A DNA stretch of 64,000 nt, taken from Cellulosimicrobium arenosum (GTDB lineage: Bacteria > Actinomycetota > Actinomycetes > Actinomycetales > Cellulomonadaceae). This document shows positions 43,305-53,350 of this stretch, in pieces; the stretch's first letter is position 1; the number at the start of each line of letters is the position of its first letter. The translations under genes were made by a program, and so were the position numbers. The stretch covers positions 230,795 to 294,794 of the forward strand of contig NZ_JACYHB010000004.1 of NCBI RefSeq assembly GCF_014837295.1, read 5' to 3'. The notes below the pieces were generated by a model that saw only the letters and a list, made by a program, of their open reading frames with translations, was not told the DNA's origin and ran no database searches.

Positions 43305-43853
43305 ATGCGCGCCGCCGTCCGCACCGTTGCCCGAGGGTCGGTCCTCGTCACGGTCGGGGGTCTGTGCGCGGCCACGGCGGTCGGCGGCGCGTTCGACGTG
43401 GCGCCCGCCGGGACCGGGCTGGTCGGGGTCGCGGTCACCGAGCAACCCGCACCGTCGGCACCCGGCGCGGCCGCCGGCCCGGAGAGCGGCACCGCGCGTG
43501 ACGACGAGGCGTGCGCGGCCGCCCAGGAGTCGTGGAACGCCGCTGCCCGGGCCCAGGTGGACCTCAGCGTCGAGCACCCGCGGGACCTCGTGACCGGCTT
43601 CGTGACGGCTCGCGACGCTCTCGCCGAGGCCACGCCGCCGCCCGACGTCGTCGCGGACTGGGCGGTGGTCCGCTCGTCGCTGACCGTCATCGCCGACGCC
43701 GTCGAGGCCACCGGGCCCGAGGACCGTGCGGACCTCGTCCGGGCGATCGACAGGGCGGGGCGGCACGTCGACACCGGAGCGCTCGCCGCGGCGTCGGAGC
43801 GCGTGACGGCCTACCTGCAGGCGGGCTGCGGAGCGGCCGCTCCTCCCGGCTGA
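43305..43853 (+). CDS. Small exported protein of unknown function
   Basis: 182 aa starting at ATG 43305 (upstream ATGs at 43293 and 43296 are alternatives). A basic start and hydrophobic stretch (RGSVLVTVGGLCAATAVGGAF) form a signal peptide or anchor. After a Pro/Ala-rich linker, the domain begins at DEACAAAQESW and ends AGCGAAAPPG, one Cys at each end, suggesting a disulfide. The middle ATPPPDVVADWAVVRSS resembles AEPPAELSSDWDYLTES of the next gene, so the two look like diverged tandem paralogues. No known family recognised. Confidence 0.72.
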   Translation: MRAAVRTVARGSVLVTVGGLCAATAVGGAFDVAPAGTGLVGVAVTEQPAPSAPGAAAGPESGTARDDEACAAAQESWNAAARAQVDLSVEHPRDLVTGFVTARDALAEATPPPDVVADWAVVRSSLTVIADAVEATGPEDRADLVRAIDRAGRHVDTGALAAASERVTAYLQAGCGAAAPPG

Positions 43854-43956
43854 CGCCGGACGCGAGGTGCCGCTGTGCGCCTCGTCACATGGGGAGATGT
43901 CCCCGGTCGGGGGGCTGCCGGTCGCCTCGGACGAGCGAGCGGGCGACGATGGACGC

Positions 43957-44514
43957 ATGCGCACCCGATTCGCCACCACCCGCACGCTGGCCGCCCTGGC
44001 GACGGCCTCGGTCCTGACGCTCGGGCTCGCTGCGTGCAGCAGCGACGAGCCCTCCGACGACGCGACCGCGACCACCACCGCCGAGGACGCCACGCCGTCC
44101 GAGGAGGACTCCGACCCCGCCGCGGAGGAGCAGGAGACGACGGGCACGGACGGCACGGACGGCACGGACGGCACCGAGGAGTCCGCCGAGGGCGCCTCGA
44201 GCGACGTCTGCGGCGCCATCGACGAGATCAGCAGCATGGGCAGCATCGACCCGAGCGACCCCGAGGCCGCCGCGACGGCCTTCCAGGACGTCACCACGGC
44301 GTTCGAGGCGGCGGAGCCCCCGGCCGAGCTCTCGAGCGACTGGGACTACCTGACGGAGTCCTTCAGCACCTTCAACGACGAGTTCCAGGCGGCCGCGGGC
44401 GACCCGGAGAACGCCGACACCGACGGACTGACGGACGCGATGGGCGAGCTCTCGAGCGAGGAGTTCACCTCGGCCCTGACGAACGTCGCGACCTACGGCG
44501 GACAGAACTGCTGA
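43957..44514 (+). CDS. Small acidic lipoprotein of unknown function
   Basis: 185-aa protein with a lipoprotein signal peptide (LTLGLAAC, Cys about 29). A strongly acidic low-complexity linker (DDATATTTAEDATPSEEDSD, then tandem GTD repeats) is followed by a ~105-residue domain starting DVCGAIDEISSMGS and ending GGQNC. Like the preceding protein it brackets its domain with two Cys and has a PPAELSSDW motif. Probably displayed on the cell surface at the end of a flexible stalk. Function unknown. Confidence 0.78.
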   Translation: MRTRFATTRTLAALATASVLTLGLAACSSDEPSDDATATTTAEDATPSEEDSDPAAEEQETTGTDGTDGTDGTEESAEGASSDVCGAIDEISSMGSIDPSDPEAAATAFQDVTTAFEAAEPPAELSSDWDYLTESFSTFNDEFQAAAGDPENADTDGLTDAMGELSSEEFTSALTNVATYGGQNC

Positions 44515-44538
44515 TCCGCCGACCGACCCTCTGACCGC

Positions 44539-44584
44539 ACCCCGGCGCACGAGCCCGACCAGCTCGGACCACGTGCACCGGGGT
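44539..44584 (+). terminator. Hairpin terminator after the acidic lipoprotein gene
   Basis: ACCCCGGCGCAC (44539-44550) and GTGCACCGGGGT (44573-44584) pair over 12 bp with one mismatch around a 22-nt loop, 25 nt after the stop codon. No U-run follows. Confidence 0.55.
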
Positions 44585-44625
44585 TCGGCGCGTCCGGGGC
44601 TCCCTCATCCGCGAGGATAGGGCCC

Positions 44626-46263
44626 ATGCCTGCCGACACCCACGGTCCCGCACCCGTCGGCCCCGCCCCGGGGGCGCGGCTCGACCCCGCCACGCTCGGG
44701 TCCGCCGTGTCCGCGCTCCGCGCCGACCTCCAGGCCGCCGACTTCACGGCCGACGGCGTCGAGTCCCTCCTCGGGCCCGTCGCCGCGGCGGCGCTGCACC
44801 GCGAGCAGGCGGTCCCGGCGCGCAGGTCCCTCGCGGGACGGCACGAGGCCGCGGCGGTCCTCGCGCGCCTGTTCCTGCTGGGCGGACAGGTCCCGCGCCA
44901 CGCCCTCGACGCGGCCCTGCCCGGTACGACGACCGACGGGGCCGTGCGGCTCGGCCTCGTCGCGGCGGCGGGTCACGAACCCGACGACGCGGTCCGTGCG
45001 CTCGTCGACCTGAGTCCGTACGACGCGACGGACGCGGGCGTCGCCACCGGAGCGGTACATCGGTGGCTCGCCTCCGACCTGGGCGAGCTCGCGACCGGAC
45101 GGCGCCTCGCGGGAGACCACGTCCTCGGCGCGGGCGGTGCCTCCCTCACGCTCGCGCAGGTCACGATGCGCTCGCCCGTGGGCCGTGCGCTCGACCTGGG
45201 CACGGGGTGCGGGATCCAGGCGCTGCACGCCGCCCGGCACGCGCACCACGTCGTGGCGACCGACATCTCCGCGCGGGCGCTGCGGTTCGCCGCGTTCAAC
45301 GCCGCGCTCGACGGCGTCGAGGTCAGCGGTCCTTCCGCGCGCATCGACCTGCGGCTCGGGTCGATGCTCGAGCCGGTCGTGGACGACGCGTTCGACCTCG
45401 TCGTGTCCAACCCGCCGTTCGTCATCACGCCGCAGGCTGCGCGGGGTTCCGGGGCCGCCGGCACGATCCCCTCGTACGAGTACCGCGACGGTGGCCGGGC
45501 AGGCGACGACCTCGTGCGCGACCTGGTCACCGGGGTCGGCGCCGTCCTCGCTCCCGGCGGCGTCGCCCAGCTCCTCGGCAACTGGGAGCACCGTCGCGGC
45601 GAGCCGTGGGCCGAGCGCGTCGGGTCCTGGCTCGACGCCGCGGGCCTCGACGCCTGGGTGGTCCAGCGCGAGGTCCTGGACCCGGCGGAGTACGCGGAGA
45701 CGTGGTTGCGGGACGGCGGCACCACGCCGGACCGCGAGCCCGCCGCGTGGGACGCGGCCTACGGGGCCTGGCTCGACGACTTCGCTGCGCGCGACGTCGA
45801 GGCGGTCGGGTTCGGCATCGTCACGCTGCGCCGTCCGCTCTCCGGGAGCCCGACGCTGCGCCGGCTCGAGGAGCACACCGGGTCGGTCCGCCAGCCGCTC
45901 GGCGCCCACCTTGCCGCCTCGCTCGCCGCGCACGACTGGCTCGCGGCCCGCGACGACGCGGCGCTCGCGGACGAACGGCTCTCGGTCGCCGCGGACGTCA
46001 CCGAGGAGCGGTTCCACACCCCGGGCGAGCCGGACCCGTCGGTCGTGCTGCTGCGCCAGGGCGACGGGCTCGGTCGCGCCGTGCAGGCCACGACCGGGCT
46101 CGCCGCCCTGGTCGGCGCGAGCGACGGCGAGCTCACGGTCGGACAGCTCGTAGGCGCGATCGCTGTGCTGCTCGAGGTCCCGGCCACAGACCTCGCGACA
46201 GAGCTCCTCCCCGAGCTCCGCGCACTGACCCGCGACGGCTTCCTGACGCCGACCACGACCTGA
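44626..46263 (+). CDS. SAM-dependent methyltransferase (NPPF type, DUF7059 N-terminal domain)
   Basis: 545-aa protein. The N-terminal ~150 residues form an actinobacterial helical domain (LFLLGGQVPRHALDAALP). The Rossmann methyltransferase, about 165-330, has motif I ALDLGTGCGIQALHAARH and motif IV SNPPFVI, the Asn-Pro-Pro-Phe of N6-adenine, N2-guanine or glutamine methylases. The C-terminal ~200 residues (RRLEEHTGSVRQPLG.., then VGASDGELTVGQLVGAIAVLL) form an accessory domain. rRNA or release-factor modification are both possible. It lies just upstream of the jet operon but looks like a core actinobacterial gene rather than part of it. Confidence 0.8.
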   Translation: MPADTHGPAPVGPAPGARLDPATLGSAVSALRADLQAADFTADGVESLLGPVAAAALHREQAVPARRSLAGRHEAAAVLARLFLLGGQVPRHALDAALPGTTTDGAVRLGLVAAAGHEPDDAVRALVDLSPYDATDAGVATGAVHRWLASDLGELATGRRLAGDHVLGAGGASLTLAQVTMRSPVGRALDLGTGCGIQALHAARHAHHVVATDISARALRFAAFNAALDGVEVSGPSARIDLRLGSMLEPVVDDAFDLVVSNPPFVITPQAARGSGAAGTIPSYEYRDGGRAGDDLVRDLVTGVGAVLAPGGVAQLLGNWEHRRGEPWAERVGSWLDAAGLDAWVVQREVLDPAEYAETWLRDGGTTPDREPAAWDAAYGAWLDDFAARDVEAVGFGIVTLRRPLSGSPTLRRLEEHTGSVRQPLGAHLAASLAAHDWLAARDDAALADERLSVAADVTEERFHTPGEPDPSVVLLRQGDGLGRAVQATTGLAALVGASDGELTVGQLVGAIAVLLEVPATDLATELLPELRALTRDGFLTPTTT

Positions 46264-46450
46264 CCCCTCGTCGAGCACGTCCTGAAGGTCGTCTCCGAGC
46301 CTTTCGCGACCCTCAGGTCGTGTTCGGCGGATCGTGTGCCTGGTGCCGGACAGGGAACTTGGTCCTCGGCAGGGGGCCTCAGCGCGCCGCTCGGCACCGG
46401 TGTCGGCGATCCGGCCTAGGATCGTCCGCGCGCCCCGGCGTGACCGGGCC
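46264..46450 (+). promoter_or_regulatory. jet operon promoter region
   Basis: First part of the 267-bp gap before jetA. A -10-like TAGGAT at 46417-46422 predicts a start near 46429 and a leader of about 100 nt. No clear -35. The rest shows no gene. Confidence 0.4.
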
Positions 46451-46500
46451 ATGCCCACTCCTGCCCACACCTGCCCACACCTGCCCGCACCCGCCCGACC
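46451..46500 (+). repeat. Five degenerate 10-bp tandem repeats in the jet leader
   Basis: Units ATGCCCACTC, CTGCCCACAC, CTGCCCACAC, CTGCCCGCAC, CCGCCCGACC follow without spacing, ending 30 nt before the jetA GTG. The period equals one DNA helical turn. The array lies downstream of the predicted start site, hence in the leader RNA. Confidence 0.7.
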
Positions 46501-46530
46501 GGACAGCCCGAACCACCCGAGAGGACCTGC

Positions 46531-48132
46531 GTGCTGCACGACGACGTCGAGACCCTGCGTCGGTCGAGCGCGGCGTGGCGGTTGCTGCGGGCGGACACGG
46601 CCCCCCTCGTCCTGTCGTTCCTCGGCACGCTGTTCGTCGAGGAGAACGTGCGGGCGATCCCGGAGACCGAGCTCGTCGCGCGGCTCGACGACCACCTCTT
46701 CGCGATCCACCGGTCCGCGGGCACGCTCGGGGCGGAGGCGCGCTACCCCCGCACACCGCAGGCGTACGTCGACCACTGGGCACACCCCGAGCAGGGGTGG
46801 CTGCGCGCGTGGTACCCGCCCGGGTCCGCAGAGCCGCACTACGACGCGACACCCGCCGTCGAGCAGGCCGTGCGCTGGGTCGCGACGCTGCGCGGCCGGG
46901 CGTTCGTCGGTACGGAGTCCCGGCTCAACACCGTGTTCGAGCTCCTGCGCCAGCTCGCGGTCGGCACCCAGACGGACCCGGCCGAGCGCCTGCGCGAGCT
47001 GGAGGAGCGCCGGTCGCGCATCGACGAGGAGATCGCGCAGGTGCGGGCCGGTCGGGTCGACGTGCTCGACGCCGCCGCGCAGCGCGACCGGTACCAGCAG
47101 CTCTCGCAGACCGCCGCGGACCTGCTGTCCGACTTCCGCGAGGTCGAGGCGAACTTCCGCACCCTCGACCGCGGGCTGCGCGAGCGCATCACGGGCTGGG
47201 ACGGCGCCAAGGGCGAGCTGCTCGAGGAGGTCGTGCGCTCGCGCAGCGCGATCGCGGAGTCCGACCAGGGTCGGTCGTTCCACGCGTTCTACGACTTCCT
47301 GCTCGACAGGCGGCGCCAGGAGGAGTTCGCCGCGCTCGTCGACCAGGTCCAGGCGCTCGACGCGATCAGCACCGACGACCCGCGCCCCGCGCCGGAGCAC
47401 CGTCGGCTGCGGCGCATCCACTACGACTGGCTCGACGCCGGTGAACGGACCCAGGCCACGGTCCGCACGCTGTCCGAGCAGCTGCGCCGCTTCCTCGACG
47501 ACCAGGTCTGGCTCGAGAACCGGCGTGTCATGGACATCCTGCGGGGCGTCGAGGCGAAGGCGCTCGCCGCGCGGGACGTGGCCGCCGCTCCGGGGGCGGC
47601 CACGCCGCCCGGCATGGCGATCGACGCGGTGGCGCCCGAGGTCGTGCTCCCCACCGAGCGGCCCCTGTTCGCGCCGCGGCCGAGCGCACGCGTCGACTCC
47701 GACCACGTCGAGGAGGGCGACGAGGACTTCGAGGTCGCCGCGCTGTACGACCAGGTCCACGTCGACCCGGAGCGCCTCGCGCGCACGGTGCGCCACGCGC
47801 TCGTGTCCCTCGGACGGGGCACGGCCGCGGTCTCGCTCGGCGACGTCGTGCGCGACGCGCCCCTCGAGCACGGCCTCGCGGAGCTCGTGACGTACCTGTC
47901 GCTCGACGACCCGCGCTTCGTCGTCGTGCACGACGAGGAGGCGACCGACGAGGTGCGCTGGCTCGGGGACGGTCCACCCGCCGTCGGGCACGCCGATGCC
48001 CCGCCGGACGAGATCGCCGCCCCCGACCCGGTCGTGCGCGTCGCGCGACTCCCGCGCGTGACGTTCGCGACGAGGCCGGCACCGGGTGGCCCCGTCCTGG
48101 AAGACACCCGCAGCCCCGAGGAGACAGCGTGA
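46531..48132 (+). CDS. jetA: JetA/MksF kleisin-like subunit (DUF3375)
   Basis: 533-aa DUF3375 protein, the kleisin-type subunit of Wadjet/MksBEF SMC complexes that bridges the SMC heads. N-terminal winged-helix-like region ([24 protein letters not shown], about 9-32), a coiled coil at about 150-230 ([41 protein letters not shown]), and a C-terminal wHTH region after an acidic linker (about 400-533). GTG start with GAGAGG upstream. It overlaps jetB by 4 bp (GTGA). The order A-B-C is that of Wadjet type I. Confidence 0.92.
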   Translation: MLHDDVETLRRSSAAWRLLRADTAPLVLSFLGTLFVEENVRAIPETELVARLDDHLFAIHRSAGTLGAEARYPRTPQAYVDHWAHPEQGWLRAWYPPGSAEPHYDATPAVEQAVRWVATLRGRAFVGTESRLNTVFELLRQLAVGTQTDPAERLRELEERRSRIDEEIAQVRAGRVDVLDAAAQRDRYQQLSQTAADLLSDFREVEANFRTLDRGLRERITGWDGAKGELLEEVVRSRSAIAESDQGRSFHAFYDFLLDRRRQEEFAALVDQVQALDAISTDDPRPAPEHRRLRRIHYDWLDAGERTQATVRTLSEQLRRFLDDQVWLENRRVMDILRGVEAKALAARDVAAAPGAATPPGMAIDAVAPEVVLPTERPLFAPRPSARVDSDHVEEGDEDFEVAALYDQVHVDPERLARTVRHALVSLGRGTAAVSLGDVVRDAPLEHGLAELVTYLSLDDPRFVVVHDEEATDEVRWLGDGPPAVGHADAPPDEIAAPDPVVRVARLPRVTFATRPAPGGPVLEDTRSPEETA

Positions 48133-48914
48133 CCAGATCGGCGACGACGGCGACCACGACGGCGACGACATCGGTGACGGCGGCCACCGCTCGCACCGAG
48201 CTGTCCGTCGTCGTGACGACGCTGCTCAAGGGGGTCGTGTACCGCGAGTCGGGTCCCCAGACGTGGCGCGACCTGCTCGCGCTCGAGCCCCAGGTGCGCG
48301 ACGCCGTCGCGATGCTCGGCCTGGAGCTCGTCGTCGACGAGGGCGACGGGTACGCCTATTTGCGCTCGCAGCCCGAGCACGAGCGCGACGAGCGCGTGCC
48401 GCGCCTGATCCCGCGCCGCGAGCTGCCGTTCGACGTGAGCCTGCTGCTCGCGCTGCTGCGCAAGCGCCTCGCGCAGTCCGACTCCGAGGGCGGCGACACC
48501 CGCCTCGTCGTGACGCGCGCGGAGATCGTCGACATGCTGCGTGTGTTCCTGGCCCAGGACGCGGGCGCCGCGGCGAACGAGGCCCGCCTCGTGGACCGCG
48601 TCGACGCGCTCGTGCGGCGCGTCGTCGAGCTGGGCTTCCTGCGGCCCGCGGGCCGGGCCGCGCTGCCCGACGGCGGTGGCGGCGTCGAGCCGGACGACCC
48701 GGGCAGGGTGGTCGGTGCGGGCGACGGGAGCGGCGGCGACGGGCCGCCGGACGCCCGGCGGTTCGAGGTGCGGCGCATCCTCAAGGCGTTCGTCGACGCG
48801 CAGTGGCTCGCCGACCTCGACGCGCGGCTCGCGCAGTACCTCGAGGTCGCCGCGGCACCGACCGACGGGACGGGCAGCGCGGACAGGACGACGAGCGCAG
48901 GGACGGTGGCGTGA
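48129..48914 (+). CDS. jetB: JetB/MksE KITE-type subunit (DUF4194)
   Basis: 261-aa DUF4194 protein, the small winged-helix (KITE) dimer subunit of the complex. A Thr/Ala-rich N-terminal tail (about 1-22) is followed by the conserved core [53 protein letters not shown] and [16 protein letters not shown] (about 98). A Gly/Asp-rich insert (about 185-215) splits the second wing. Overlaps jetA by 4 bp and jetC by 1 bp (TGATG), so the three proteins are made in step. Confidence 0.92.
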   Translation: MTRSATTATTTATTSVTAATARTELSVVVTTLLKGVVYRESGPQTWRDLLALEPQVRDAVAMLGLELVVDEGDGYAYLRSQPEHERDERVPRLIPRRELPFDVSLLLALLRKRLAQSDSEGGDTRLVVTRAEIVDMLRVFLAQDAGAAANEARLVDRVDALVRRVVELGFLRPAGRAALPDGGGGVEPDDPGRVVGAGDGSGGDGPPDARRFEVRRILKAFVDAQWLADLDARLAQYLEVAAAPTDGTGSADRTTSAGTVA

Positions 48915-51900
48915 TGGAGGGCCTGTTCAGCCCGGTGGAGCTGCACGACCCGGCGGCCGACCTCGACGCGCGCGCGGGGTTCCGGCTCGAGCGCCTCGAG
49001 GTGCTCAACTGGGGCACCTTCGACGAGCGCGTGTGGGCGTTCGACCTCGACGGGCGCAACGCGCTGCTGACCGGGGACATCGGGTCGGGCAAGTCGACGA
49101 TCGTCGACGCCGTGACCACGCTCCTCGTGCCGTCGCACCGCATCTCCTACAACAAGGCCGCGGGCGCCGGCGCGCGCGAGCGGTCGCTGCGGTCCTACGT
49201 CGCGGGGCACTACAAGTCGGAGCGCGACGTCGCGACCGGCACGACGCGCCACGTCGGGCTGCGCGAGCGTGGCACCTACTCGGTCGTCCTCGGGCGGTTC
49301 GCGAACCGCGGGTTCGACCAGCAGGTGACGCTCGCGCAGGTGTTCTGGCTCGCGCCCGGCCAGTCGGGACAGCCGGACCGGTTCTTCGTCACGACCGACC
49401 GGCCGCTGACGATCACCGAGGACTTCGCCGGGTTCGGGGGCGACGTCGCGGCGCTGCGGCGCCGGCTGCGCGACGCCGGGGCGCAGGTGCGCGACCACTT
49501 TCCCGAGTACGGGCGCGACTTCCGCCGACTGCTCGGGATCGCGTCCGAGCAGGCGATGGACCTGTTCCACCAGACGGTGTCGATGAAGTCCGTCGGCGAC
49601 CTCGGGGAGTTCGTGCGCGAGCACATGCTCGAGCCGTTCGACGCGGACCGGTGGACGGACCGGCTCGTCGCGCACTTCGACGACCTCACGTCGGCGCACG
49701 ACGCGGTCGTCCGCGCGACCGCGCAGATCGACCGGCTCGCGCCGCTGCTCGCGGACTGCGACGCGCACGACGAGCTGGGCCGGCGCGCCGACGCGATCAC
49801 GACACGGCGCGACGCCCTGCGCGCGTTCACGGCGTCGCGTCGCGTGGCGGACCTCGAGGGTCTCATCGGCGCCCTCGACGAGCGCGTCGCCGGCGGTGAC
49901 GCACGACGCGACCGGGTGTCGTCGGCGCTGACGGAGCTCGGCTCCGAGCGGCAGCGGCTCGAGCTCGAGCGCGCGGGCCACGGCGGCGACCGGCTCGCGG
50001 CGATCGAGGGCGAGATCGCGCGGCGCGAGATCGAGCGGGCTGCACGCGAGCGCCGCGTCGCCCAGCTCGCGGGCTACGCCGCGCAGGCCGGGCTGTCGTT
50101 CGGCGCGCCCTCCGCTGCCGAACCCCGGTCTACGTCCCTTCCGGCCGCCGGATCGGGAGGCGACGCCGCGTTCGGCGACGGGGGCGAGCGGGCACGGGTC
50201 GTCGCGGACGCCCTCGTGGACGCCGACGCGTTCGCCGCGCTGCGCCGCGAGGCCGACGCCGCGGCGTCGGGCTTGCGCGACGAGCTGACCGCGGCCGAGG
50301 AGGACGCGGCGGAGGTCGCGGCGCTGCTGCGCGTCGTCGAGCAGGAGACGGCCGAGGTCAAGGCCGAGCTCGCGAGCCTCGCCGACCGCCGCTCGAACCT
50401 GCCCCGCACCCACCTGGACCTGCGGGACCGGCTGTGTGCCGGCGTCGGGCTCAGGTCGGGGGACCTGCCGTTCGTGGGAGAGCTGCTCGCCGTCCGCGCC
50501 GAGCACGCGGAGTGGGAGGGCGCGGCCGAGCGCGTGCTGCGCGGGTTCGCGCTGTCGCTGCTGGTCCCGGAGGAGCACTACGACGCCGTCGCGGCGTGGG
50601 TCGACCGCGAGCACCTCGGCCTGCGGCTCGTCTACCACCGCGTCCCCGAGCGGGTCGGTGCGCCCCGGCGTGCCGCACGCCCCGACGGTGCGCTCCTGCT
50701 CGCGGACCTGCTCGACGTCCGCCGGGTCGACGCCGCGCCCGCGCTCACGGCGTGGGTCGAGGCCGAGCTCGAGCGACGCGGCGACCACGCGTGCGCCGCC
50801 GACCTCGCCGCGTTCCGGCGCCTGCCGCGCGCCGTCACGCGCTCGGGCCAGGTCAAGCACTCGCCGGACCACCACGAGAAGAACGACGTGCGCGCCGTCG
50901 ACGACCGTCGCGGCTACGTGCTCGGCTGGACCACGCAGGCCAAGGTCGACGCGCTGCTCGAGCAGGCTGCCGAGGTCACGTCGCGGCGGGACGCGCTCGC
51001 GCGCCGTCGGGACGCCGCCGCCGCGCGCCGGGCGGAGCTGGGCGGTCGCGCCGAGGCACTCGGACGGATGGACGTCTTTCGCCATTGGGACGAGCTCGAC
51101 CGGCAGGCCGAGTCGACGCGCATCGCGGAGCTCGAGGACGAGAAGCACCGTCTCGAGCAGGCGAGCGACGAGCTCGGACGCATCGCCGGCCGGCTCGCGC
51201 AGAACGCGCGCCACCAGCGCGAGCTCGAGGCCGAGCGGGACAGCGTGGTCGCGACCCTGGGCGCCGACCGCCACGCGCTGGACGAGGCCCGGTCCGCCCG
51301 CGACCGCGCGCGGTCCGTGCTCGACGGCGCGGGCCAGGCGCTCGACGAGGAGACGACGGCGGCCCTCGCAGCCGAGTTCGACCGTGAGCTCGCGGCGGAC
51401 GGCGGGGACGGCGCGGGCGGTGCCGCCGCCGCTCGGCCGCGGACCGCCGACCTGGACGCGGTCGAGAGCGCCGTGCGCAACCGGCTCACGGCCGAGGCGG
51501 AGCAGGCGCAGCGCGAGCGCGCGGACCTCGGCACGCGGGTCGCGGGGCAGATGGCGGGGTTCCGCTCCGCGTACCCCGTGGAGACGGCGGAGCTCGACGC
51601 CGACGTGCGCTCCGCCGACGGGTACCGCGAGATCCACGACCGGCTCGTGCGCGACGACCTGCCGCGCTTCGAGGCCGACTTCAAGGCGTACCTCAACACC
51701 AACGCGATCCGGGACATCGCCGGGTTCGCCGCGGAGCTCGCCAAGCAGGCCGACCTCATCCGGGACCGCATCGACACGATCAACGACTCGCTGCGCGCGA
51801 TCGACTACAACCCCGGTCGGTACATCCGGCTCGAGGTGTCGCGCACGCCGAACGTCGAGGTCCGCGAGTTCCAGCAGGACCTGCGCGCGTGCACCGACGG

Positions 51901-52540
51901 CGACGGCATCCTCGCCGAGGAGGACCGCGCCCTCGCCGAGGGCGACGGCGCGCTGGCCGAGGGGAGCGGGGCGCTGTCGTACTCCGAGGACCGGTTCCTG
52001 CGCGTCAAGGCGCTCGTCGAGCGGTTCCGCGGTCGCGAGGGCACGACCGACCTCGACGAGGCATGGCGCCGCCGGGTCACGGACGTGCGCAACTGGTTCG
52101 TGCTGTCCGCGTCCGAGCGCTCGCGTGCCGACGACTCCGAGCACGAGCACTACTCCGACTCCGGCGGCAAGTCCGGCGGGCAGAAGGAGAAGCTCGCCTA
52201 CACGATCCTCGCGGCGTCGCTCGCCTACCAGTTCAAGCTCGACTGGGGCGCGGTGCGCTCGACGGCGTTCCGGTTCGTCGTGATCGACGAGGCGTTCGGA
52301 CGGGGGTCGGACGAGTCGACGCGGTTCGCGCTCGAGCTGTTCCGCCGGCTCGGCCTGCAGCTGCTCATCGTCACGCCGCTGCAGAAGATCCACGTCATCG
52401 AGCCGTACATCTCGGCCGTGGGGTTCGTCGACAACCCGGCCGGTCGGTCGTCGCGGTTGCGCACGCTCTCGATCGACGCGTACCGCGACGGCCGGGAGGT
52501 CAGGGACGGGCAGCCTTCGGCAGCGGTGGTGCCGCGGTAG
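48914..52540 (+). CDS. jetC: JetC/MksB SMC-like ATPase
   Basis: 1208-aa SMC-like motor. N-terminal head with [22 protein letters not shown] (Walker A about 54-62); long coiled coils about 270-480 and 660-880; a hinge-like region about 520-600 ([31 protein letters not shown]); C-terminal head with signature [22 protein letters not shown] (about 1080) and Walker [19 protein letters not shown] (about 1120). All ATPase motifs are intact, so the complex should extrude loops. A low-complexity insert with [10 protein letters not shown] repeats lies at about 1000-1016 just before the C-terminal head. Its stop is 49 bp from a convergent tetR gene; the usual jetD (MksG nuclease) is absent. Confidence 0.94.
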   Translation: MEGLFSPVELHDPAADLDARAGFRLERLEVLNWGTFDERVWAFDLDGRNALLTGDIGSGKSTIVDAVTTLLVPSHRISYNKAAGAGARERSLRSYVAGHYKSERDVATGTTRHVGLRERGTYSVVLGRFANRGFDQQVTLAQVFWLAPGQSGQPDRFFVTTDRPLTITEDFAGFGGDVAALRRRLRDAGAQVRDHFPEYGRDFRRLLGIASEQAMDLFHQTVSMKSVGDLGEFVREHMLEPFDADRWTDRLVAHFDDLTSAHDAVVRATAQIDRLAPLLADCDAHDELGRRADAITTRRDALRAFTASRRVADLEGLIGALDERVAGGDARRDRVSSALTELGSERQRLELERAGHGGDRLAAIEGEIARREIERAARERRVAQLAGYAAQAGLSFGAPSAAEPRSTSLPAAGSGGDAAFGDGGERARVVADALVDADAFAALRREADAAASGLRDELTAAEEDAAEVAALLRVVEQETAEVKAELASLADRRSNLPRTHLDLRDRLCAGVGLRSGDLPFVGELLAVRAEHAEWEGAAERVLRGFALSLLVPEEHYDAVAAWVDREHLGLRLVYHRVPERVGAPRRAARPDGALLLADLLDVRRVDAAPALTAWVEAELERRGDHACAADLAAFRRLPRAVTRSGQVKHSPDHHEKNDVRAVDDRRGYVLGWTTQAKVDALLEQAAEVTSRRDALARRRDAAAARRAELGGRAEALGRMDVFRHWDELDRQAESTRIAELEDEKHRLEQASDELGRIAGRLAQNARHQRELEAERDSVVATLGADRHALDEARSARDRARSVLDGAGQALDEETTAALAAEFDRELAADGGDGAGGAAAARPRTADLDAVESAVRNRLTAEAEQAQRERADLGTRVAGQMAGFRSAYPVETAELDADVRSADGYREIHDRLVRDDLPRFEADFKAYLNTNAIRDIAGFAAELAKQADLIRDRIDTINDSLRAIDYNPGRYIRLEVSRTPNVEVREFQQDLRACTDGDGILAEEDRALAEGDGALAEGSGALSYSEDRFLRVKALVERFRGREGTTDLDEAWRRRVTDVRNWFVLSASERSRADDSEHEHYSDSGGKSGGQKEKLAYTILAASLAYQFKLDWGAVRSTAFRFVVIDEAFGRGSDESTRFALELFRRLGLQLLIVTPLQKIHVIEPYISAVGFVDNPAGRSSRLRTLSIDAYRDGREVRDGQPSAAVVPR

Positions 52541-52589
52541 CGCGAGACGCGAGTCAGGTGCGCACCGCGGTCGCAGAGGGCGCGGTCGG

Positions 52590-53333
52590 TCAGGCGAGCG
52601 GGCGGGGACGGCGCTCGCCGGCGAACGTCGAGGCCAGGATCGCCTCGATCGAGAACGCCGTGGCGCCCGCGAGGTCGACGGCCTCCGGGTCGAGCAGCCA
52701 CTGGATCTGCAGGCCGTCCATGACGCCGATGATCGACGACGCCGCGCGGTCGACCGCCTCGTCGCTGATCTCGAGGTCCGCGTCGAGGTCACCGGACTGC
52801 TTGCGGTCGGCGATCACCTCGTGCAGCGCCTCGGCGATCTCGGCGCGCAGCACCGAGAAGCGCTCGGTGACCCAGGCGCTCGCGGGGTGACCGTCGGTGA
52901 CGGACTCGCCGGTCAGCACGGTGTAGGCCTGGACGATCCCGGGTCGTGCGGAGTTGATCTCCGCGGTCCGCACGAGGTGTCGGAACAGGTCGAGGCCACC
53001 GGGGATGTGCTGACCCTCCAGGTGCTCGACGTCGGCCTCGTCGCGGAACTTGAGCACCTCGGTCAGCAGCCGGTCCTTGGAGCCGAAGTGGTGCAGGACT
53101 CCTGCGTGGGTGATGCCTACCTGCTCGGCGACGTCGGCGAGCGAACCCTGGTGGTAGCCCTTGGACCCGAACACGCGCATGGCGGACCGCAGGATCTCCT
53201 CGCGGCGCGCCAGGGTCGATGCTCGAGGGCGCCGGACCCGGCGGGCGGGAGCCGTCGGCGCCGCTGCGTCGGAGGCGTCGGGTCCGGCGGCGGTCGCCGT
53301 ACGCGGCGAGACGTCAGTCATGGGAGTAACCAT
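52590..53333 (-). CDS. TetR/AcrR-family transcriptional regulator
   Basis: 247-aa repressor. After a ~40-residue Ala/Arg-rich N-terminus comes the HTH (REEILRSAMRVFGSKGYHQGSLADVAEQVGITHAGVLHHFGSKDRLLTEVL, about 45-95), and then a helical ligand domain containing IIGVMDGLQIQWLLDPEAVDL. Two starts are possible (ATG 53333 or ATG 53321), neither with a Shine-Dalgarno. It is divergent from the oligosaccharide/peptide-type binding protein at 53431, and a perfect CTTACT-N4-AGTAAG palindrome lies between them. The beta-glucosidase promoter at 43235 has a related half-site, so it might be a second target. Confidence 0.88.
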   Translation of the reverse strand: MVTPMTDVSPRTATAAGPDASDAAAPTAPARRVRRPRASTLARREEILRSAMRVFGSKGYHQGSLADVAEQVGITHAGVLHHFGSKDRLLTEVLKFRDEADVEHLEGQHIPGGLDLFRHLVRTAEINSARPGIVQAYTVLTGESVTDGHPASAWVTERFSVLRAEIAEALHEVIADRKQSGDLDADLEISDEAVDRAASSIIGVMDGLQIQWLLDPEAVDLAGATAFSIEAILASTFAGERRPRPLA

Positions 53334-53350
53334 ACTGTGATCTCTTTTCT

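Noticed and set aside
43891..43904. GGGGA-GATG-TCCCC hairpin between the two exported-protein genes as a riboswitch
   Set aside because: A single 5-bp stem with a 4-nt loop is too small for a riboswitch; at most a weak terminator.
44626..46263. The NPPF methyltransferase as a restriction-modification or BREX-type defence partner of the jet genes
   Set aside because: It has long actinobacterial accessory domains, lacks a target-recognition domain or a restriction partner, is separated from jetA by 267 bp with a separate promoter, and sits in a conserved housekeeping block.
46451..46500. CRISPR array
   Set aside because: The repeats are 10 bp, degenerate and without spacers, and no cas gene is nearby.
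52541..52589. A remnant of jetD after jetC
   Set aside because: The gap is only 49 bp and shows no reading frame or similarity that I can relate to JetD; the next genes are a TetR regulator and a binding protein.
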